A stretch of DNA of 7,699 nucleotides from Propionibacterium sp. GTDB taxonomy: Bacteria; Actinomycetota; Actinomycetes; Propionibacteriales; Propionibacteriaceae. The stretch spans positions 1 through 7,699 of the forward strand of contig DURG01000188.1 in NCBI GenBank assembly GCA_012837465.1, written 5' to 3'. Positions 5,412 to 7,699 of this stretch are shown one piece after another (within the stretch, counting starts at the first letter, position 1; each line of letters starts with the position of its first letter). Below the pieces are notes generated by a model. That model was not told the origin of the DNA and made no database searches. It worked only from the letters and a program-made list of their open reading frames with translations. Made by a program: the position numbers and the translations under genes.

Positions 5412-6686
5412 TCAGAACGTGGCGTCGCGGGTCTCGGCCATGCGCCAGAACACGACGGCTGAGATCAGGCACAGCGCCACCATCACGGCCAGGAACACCC
5501 ACTCGGTGCCGGCGCCGATCATTGCCATCGCCAGCACCGGTGCCAATCCGCCGAACACCGCCACGGCGATGCCGTAGGGCAGGGAGATGCCCGCGGTGCG
5601 GACCTCGGGCGGGAACTGCTCAGCCATCACAGCGGCCAGCGAACCGGCGTAGGCGGCGAGGAACACGGCGCTGACGAGGACGGCGACGAGCAGGCTGCCC
5701 AGCGTCGTGCCCATGCTGAGGTACAGCGGCACGAACGTCACGGCGGAGCCAAGGGCGAAGAACAGCAGCATGGGGCGGCGGCCGATCCGGTCGCTCAGCC
5801 AGCCGGAGAAGGGTTGCAGCACGGTGAACAGGGCGAGCCCGAGGAGAGCCGCGACCTGCGCCTCGCGCAGTTCGATGCCGGTGGAGAGGTGGGCGATCGA
5901 CGGCAACGACACGAACCAGAACTGCACCAGGGCGGTGCCGGCGGCCACCAAGCCGACGACCCGCAGCGCCGAGAGCGGGTGCTTGCGGAAGACCTCCGTG
6001 AGCGGGCGCTTCGCGATCTCGCCGCGGGCCCTGACGCCGGTGTAGGCGTCGGTGTCGGGCACCCGCAGCCGCATCCACAGGCCGACGACACCGAGAAGGC
6101 CGCCCAGCGCGAAGGCCGCGCGCCAGCCCCACGACGTGAGGTCGGCCGGGGGCAGCGTGGCGAACATCACGGCGGCCAGCAGCGAGGCGGACAGCGTGCC
6201 CGCCCCGACGGAGACCTGCTGCCAGGAGCCTGCCCAGGCGCGGCGCCCGGCCGGGGCGTTCTCGACCAGGAAGGCCGACGACGTGCCGAACTCGCCCCCC
6301 GCGGAGAAGCCCTGCACGCAACGGGCAAGCACCAGCAGGAGGGGCGCCACCACACCCACCTGGGCATGGGTGGGCAAGATCGCAATGACGAAGCTCGCCC
6401 CAGCCATCAGGATGATCGTCAGCGTCATCCCCGCCCGGCGGCCATGACGGTCCGCATAGGAGCCGAGCACCGCGCCGCCCAGGGGCCGGAAGAAGAACCC
6501 CACCGCGAACACGACGAAGGCAGACAGGATGCGGGCCAACTCATCCTCCTGCGGGAAGAAGGACACGGCGAGATAGGGGGCGAAGAAGCCATAGACAGAC
6601 CAGTCGAACCACTCGACGAGGTTCCCGATCGTGCCGGCGGCCAGTGACCGCCGCTTCACCGCTTCTGGGGTGACCACGCCTTCCAT
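5412..6686 (-). CDS. MFS metabolite:H+ symporter (MHS family, ProP/KgtP/ShiA-like)
   Basis: Predicted inner-membrane importer of 424 residues with 12 hydrophobic segments. The family takes up organic acids, betaines or shikimate with protons; the substrate cannot be assigned here. Family marks are strong: GNLVEWFDWSVYGFFAPYL in helix 1 (21-39), motif A GSYADRHGRR (75-84), QGFSAGGEFG in helix 4 (125-134), the second motif A GWLSDRIGRRP (295-305), and EVRTAGISLPYG (361-372). The ATG at 6686 is chosen because GAGGAGG sits 6 nt upstream and helix 1 follows at the normal distance; the in-frame extension to 6914 would overlap the WXG100 gene on the other strand. It is divergent from the WXG100 genes and upstream of pheA on the same strand. 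Uptake of an aromatic precursor such as shikimate would fit pheA next door, but that is a guess from position only. Confidence 0.92.
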   Translation of the reverse strand: MEGVVTPEAVKRRSLAAGTIGNLVEWFDWSVYGFFAPYLAVSFFPQEDELARILSAFVVFAVGFFFRPLGGAVLGSYADRHGRRAGMTLTIILMAGASFVIAILPTHAQVGVVAPLLLVLARCVQGFSAGGEFGTSSAFLVENAPAGRRAWAGSWQQVSVGAGTLSASLLAAVMFATLPPADLTSWGWRAAFALGGLLGVVGLWMRLRVPDTDAYTGVRARGEIAKRPLTEVFRKHPLSALRVVGLVAAGTALVQFWFVSLPSIAHLSTGIELREAQVAALLGLALFTVLQPFSGWLSDRIGRRPMLLFFALGSAVTFVPLYLSMGTTLGSLLVAVLVSAVFLAAYAGSLAAVMAEQFPPEVRTAGISLPYGIAVAVFGGLAPVLAMAMIGAGTEWVFLAVMVALCLISAVVFWRMAETRDATF

Positions 6687-6834
6687 GCACGCCCTCCTCG
6701 GCCGATGACAGACCACATTGTCGCAGCCTCCCGGGGTTCGGCGGAACACACGCACCCAGAGGGTGACCCCTCCGCCCCATAGTGTTTCTCTGGACACCAC
6801 CGCAGCCAGAGGATTCCCCTTGGAAGGAGTGACC
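6687..6834. promoter_or_regulatory. Divergent promoter region between the symporter and the WXG100 pair
   Basis: These 148 nt must drive both directions. Toward the WXG100 genes, TAGTGT at 6780-6785 fits a TANNNT -10 box and would give a leader of about 40-45 nt; no -35 is clear. GGAAGGAG at 6822-6829 is the ribosome site of the first WXG100 gene. Toward the symporter, GAGGAGG (6699 to 6693, minus strand) is its ribosome site; no strong -10 is visible. An imperfect palindrome GAGGGTGACCCCTC (6759-6772) lies about 8 nt before the TAGTGT box and could be an operator. Confidence 0.4.
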
Positions 6835-7161
6835 ATGGTCAACAAGTCCATAGACCTCACGGCGATGCTGAGGGCCTCGCGACAGGTCGAGGCCAAGCAC
6901 CACCAGATCCACAACCTCCAGAACCGACTCCAGGCTCAGATGAACGATCTCGCGTCGCGCTGGCAGGGCAGCGGCTCCCCCGCGCTCCAGAGCGGCCACC
7001 GCGCCTTCGACACCGAGTTCGAGAAGGTGAAGGCCGGCCTGGACGAGATCCACCACAAGCTCGTCGAGGCCCTGAACAGCGCAGGGGCTACGACTAGGAG
7101 TACGAGGCGACAGCCACTCGGGTCCATGACCTCAGCAACGCTGACGCAGGAACGGACGTGA
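6835..7161 (+). CDS. WXG100-family protein (EsxB/CFP-10-like), probably frameshifted near the 3' end
   Basis: Small ESX/type VII-type protein, normally secreted as a helical-hairpin heterodimer with its neighbour. The open frame has 108 residues. The first 85 or so fit the family: helix 1 at about 8-40, the turn W43-Q44-G45 in ASRWQGSG, and helix 2 at about 50-82 ending in HHKLVEALNSAG. After residue 87 this frame becomes Arg/Thr/Ser-rich (RSTRRQPLGS) and stops at 7161, 7 nt before the next gene. The frame starting at GAG 7098 instead continues with a WXG100-like acidic tail and overlaps the next start codon as ATGA, so a single missing base around 7095-7098 is suspected. No YxxxD/E secretion motif is seen in either tail. 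The start is well set by GGAAGGAG 5 nt upstream. No EccC, EccD or other secretion-machine gene is in the window. Confidence 0.8.
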   Translation: MVNKSIDLTAMLRASRQVEAKHHQIHNLQNRLQAQMNDLASRWQGSGSPALQSGHRAFDTEFEKVKAGLDEIHHKLVEALNSAGATTRSTRRQPLGSMTSATLTQERT

Positions 7162-7172
7162 GGGCTTCATGA
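7098..7172 (+). other. Displaced 3' end of the first WXG100 gene in another frame
   Basis: Read from GAG at 7098, this frame begins EYEATATRVHDL and ends DVRAS with TGA at 7170-7172, 24 residues in all. Its stop overlaps the downstream ATG (7169-7171) as ATGA, the usual sign of two coupled genes. Joined after ACT (7093-7095) with one restored base, it gives a WXG100 protein of about 112 residues. The joined tail lines up with the CFP-10 C-terminus pattern (AG, aromatic residue, acidic and Ala/Gln-rich helix). Immediately upstream in this frame is TAG (7095-7097), so it is not an independent gene. Confidence 0.5.
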
Positions 7173-7411
7173 CCGACCCGACCACCTACTCGGCTGCCTC
7201 CCCCCAAGACGGCATCAACGCCCTCGCCGCCGCACACCGGGAGCTCACGGACCTGCTGGAGCAACTCGATGGCGAGCTGTCTACATCGGTGGGGCAGTGG
7301 GACGACAATGCCCGCGTGGCCTACCAGGGGGCCCAACTGCAGTGGGCCGCCTCCTCGAAGCGCCAACAAGAAATCGTGCAGCGCCTCGTCGACGTCGCCG
7401 AGCAGTCCTAG
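7169..7411 (+). CDS. Short WXG100-like protein with W-D-D in place of W-x-G
   Basis: 80-residue protein, probably the ESX-type partner of the upstream WXG100 protein. Predicted structure is two helices (about 12-38 and 47-78) around a turn. The turn reads GQWDDNARVAYQGAQLQW (42-59): the Trp, Ala-x-x-Ala-Tyr and Gln-x-x-Trp spacing match the W-x-G-x-A-x-x-A-Y pattern of actinobacterial WXG100 proteins, but the Gly is Asp46. At 80 residues it is shorter than the usual 95-105, and it ends soon after helix 2 with no extended tail or YxxxD/E signal. A GAGGG ribosome site lies 4 nt upstream, inside the 3' part of the first gene. Its stop is 3 nt from the stop of the convergent DUF1206 gene. Possible other roles include a toxin-associated WXG chaperone, but no toxin gene is visible. 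Confidence 0.82.
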   Translation: MTDPTTYSAASPQDGINALAAAHRELTDLLEQLDGELSTSVGQWDDNARVAYQGAQLQWAASSKRQQEIVQRLVDVAEQS

Positions 7412-7414
7412 CAG

Positions 7415-7699
7415 TCAGCGCTTTCGCGCCAACGCCCTGGCGCGGGCGAAGCAGAAGATGCCATACATGATCAGGCCCGCGGCCACGAGCAGCAGGATCG
7501 CCACACCGAAGGGCAGTTCGACGAGCTTCTTCAGCGCACCGTCCAAGCCGCCCGCCTCCTCGGGGTTGCGGGTGACGACGGCCACGACGAACAAGACGCC
7601 CACGACGCCGATGGCGACGCCCTTGGCCACGTACCCGGCCGTCCCGAGCATGCCGAACGTGCGGCGCGTCTTGCCGGTCACGTCGACGTGCTCCATGAA
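7415..7699 (-). CDS. DUF1206-domain membrane protein, C-terminal part (runs off right edge)
   Basis: The visible 94 residues hold two hydrophobic segments: one in GTAGYVAKGVAIGVVGVLF and following residues, and one in GVAILLLVAAGLIMYGIFCF. The sequence ends in a basic tail (ARARALARKR) expected on the cytoplasmic side. This pattern (G-x-x-GYxAKG helix, acidic GGLDGAL linker, second helix) is the repeating unit of DUF1206 proteins, integral membrane proteins of unknown function that usually have about three such units in 260-280 residues. What is seen is therefore probably the last unit. The frame is open to the window edge and the ATG at 7696 lies in an inter-unit linker, so it is not taken as the start. 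It converges on the WXG100 pair with 3 nt between stops. Confidence 0.8.
   Translation of the reverse strand, partial: FMEHVDVTGKTRRTFGMLGTAGYVAKGVAIGVVGVLFVVAVVTRNPEEAGGLDGALKKLVELPFGVAILLLVAAGLIMYGIFCFARARALARKR

Noticed and set aside
5385..5418. Possible fourth, degenerate repeat copy at the symporter stop codon
   Set aside because: The plus strand has CCCT, a GACCGCTGC-like segment and GCTCAG spanning the stop, as in copy A. However, it is shorter (about 33 nt), does not align to the 50-nt unit without large gaps and lacks the AGGG arm.
5814..6647. Plus-strand open frame (277 codons) opposite the symporter
   Set aside because: Very His/Gln/Gly/Arg-rich shadow of a well-supported membrane protein gene.
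7093..7101. Programmed ribosomal frameshift in the first WXG100 gene
   Set aside because: The junction (ACT AGG AGT) has no slippery heptamer and no evident downstream pseudoknot. A simple one-base loss (mutation or sequencing error) is the easier explanation.
1..7699. CRISPR array, tRNA or rRNA genes, insertion sequences, phage genes
   Set aside because: No regularly spaced direct repeats, cloverleaf-like sequence, transposase/integrase motifs or terminal inverted repeats with target duplications could be found by eye.

Overview
The window is GC-rich DNA, with G or C at most third codon positions, GTG starts, tightly packed genes and actinobacterial families (a tandem WXG100 pair, a DUF1206 protein, an actinobacterial-type SerRS). 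It most likely comes from an actinobacterial chromosome. Propionibacteriales is a guess from overall character and is not proven. I see no plasmid, phage, transposase, CRISPR or RNA-gene signal.

Left part (1-1968, minus strand): the N-terminal part of a Cof-type HAD phosphatase that runs off the left edge, then serS. serS has no Shine-Dalgarno but a TAGACT -10 box exactly 7 nt before its ATG, so it is probably read from a leaderless mRNA. Its stop codon lies inside a 50-nt structured repeat.

Region 1969-2353 (385 nt without an intact gene) is the most structured non-coding part. It holds a 28-codon coding-like remnant with no start, two more copies of the 50-nt repeat, a separate 56-nt imperfect palindrome between them, and a candidate promoter for the next operon. 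The three repeat copies (one at serS, two here) have equal length and show compensatory base changes in their stems.

Middle (2354-4425, plus strand): a 12-helix MFS exporter and a diacylglycerol kinase-family lipid kinase, coupled by an ATGA overlap. They converge on pheA (minus, GTG start, prephenate dehydratase with ACT domain) with only 6 nt between the stop codons. Upstream of pheA on the same strand is an MHS-type (ProP/KgtP/ShiA-like) metabolite:H+ symporter.

Right part (6687-7699): a 148-nt divergent promoter region, two small tandem WXG100-like genes, and the C-terminal part of a DUF1206 membrane protein on the minus strand. The first WXG100 gene appears to carry a one-base frameshift near its 3' end: another frame continues with a WXG100-like tail and stops in an exact ATGA overlap with the second gene. 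The second gene has W-D-D where W-x-G is expected.

Functionally this is mostly housekeeping (serine charging, phenylalanine synthesis, lipid phosphorylation, transport) with a small ESX-type secreted pair at the right. I did not find a clear new multi-gene system. The best leads are the covarying hairpin repeat and the frameshifted WXG100 gene.
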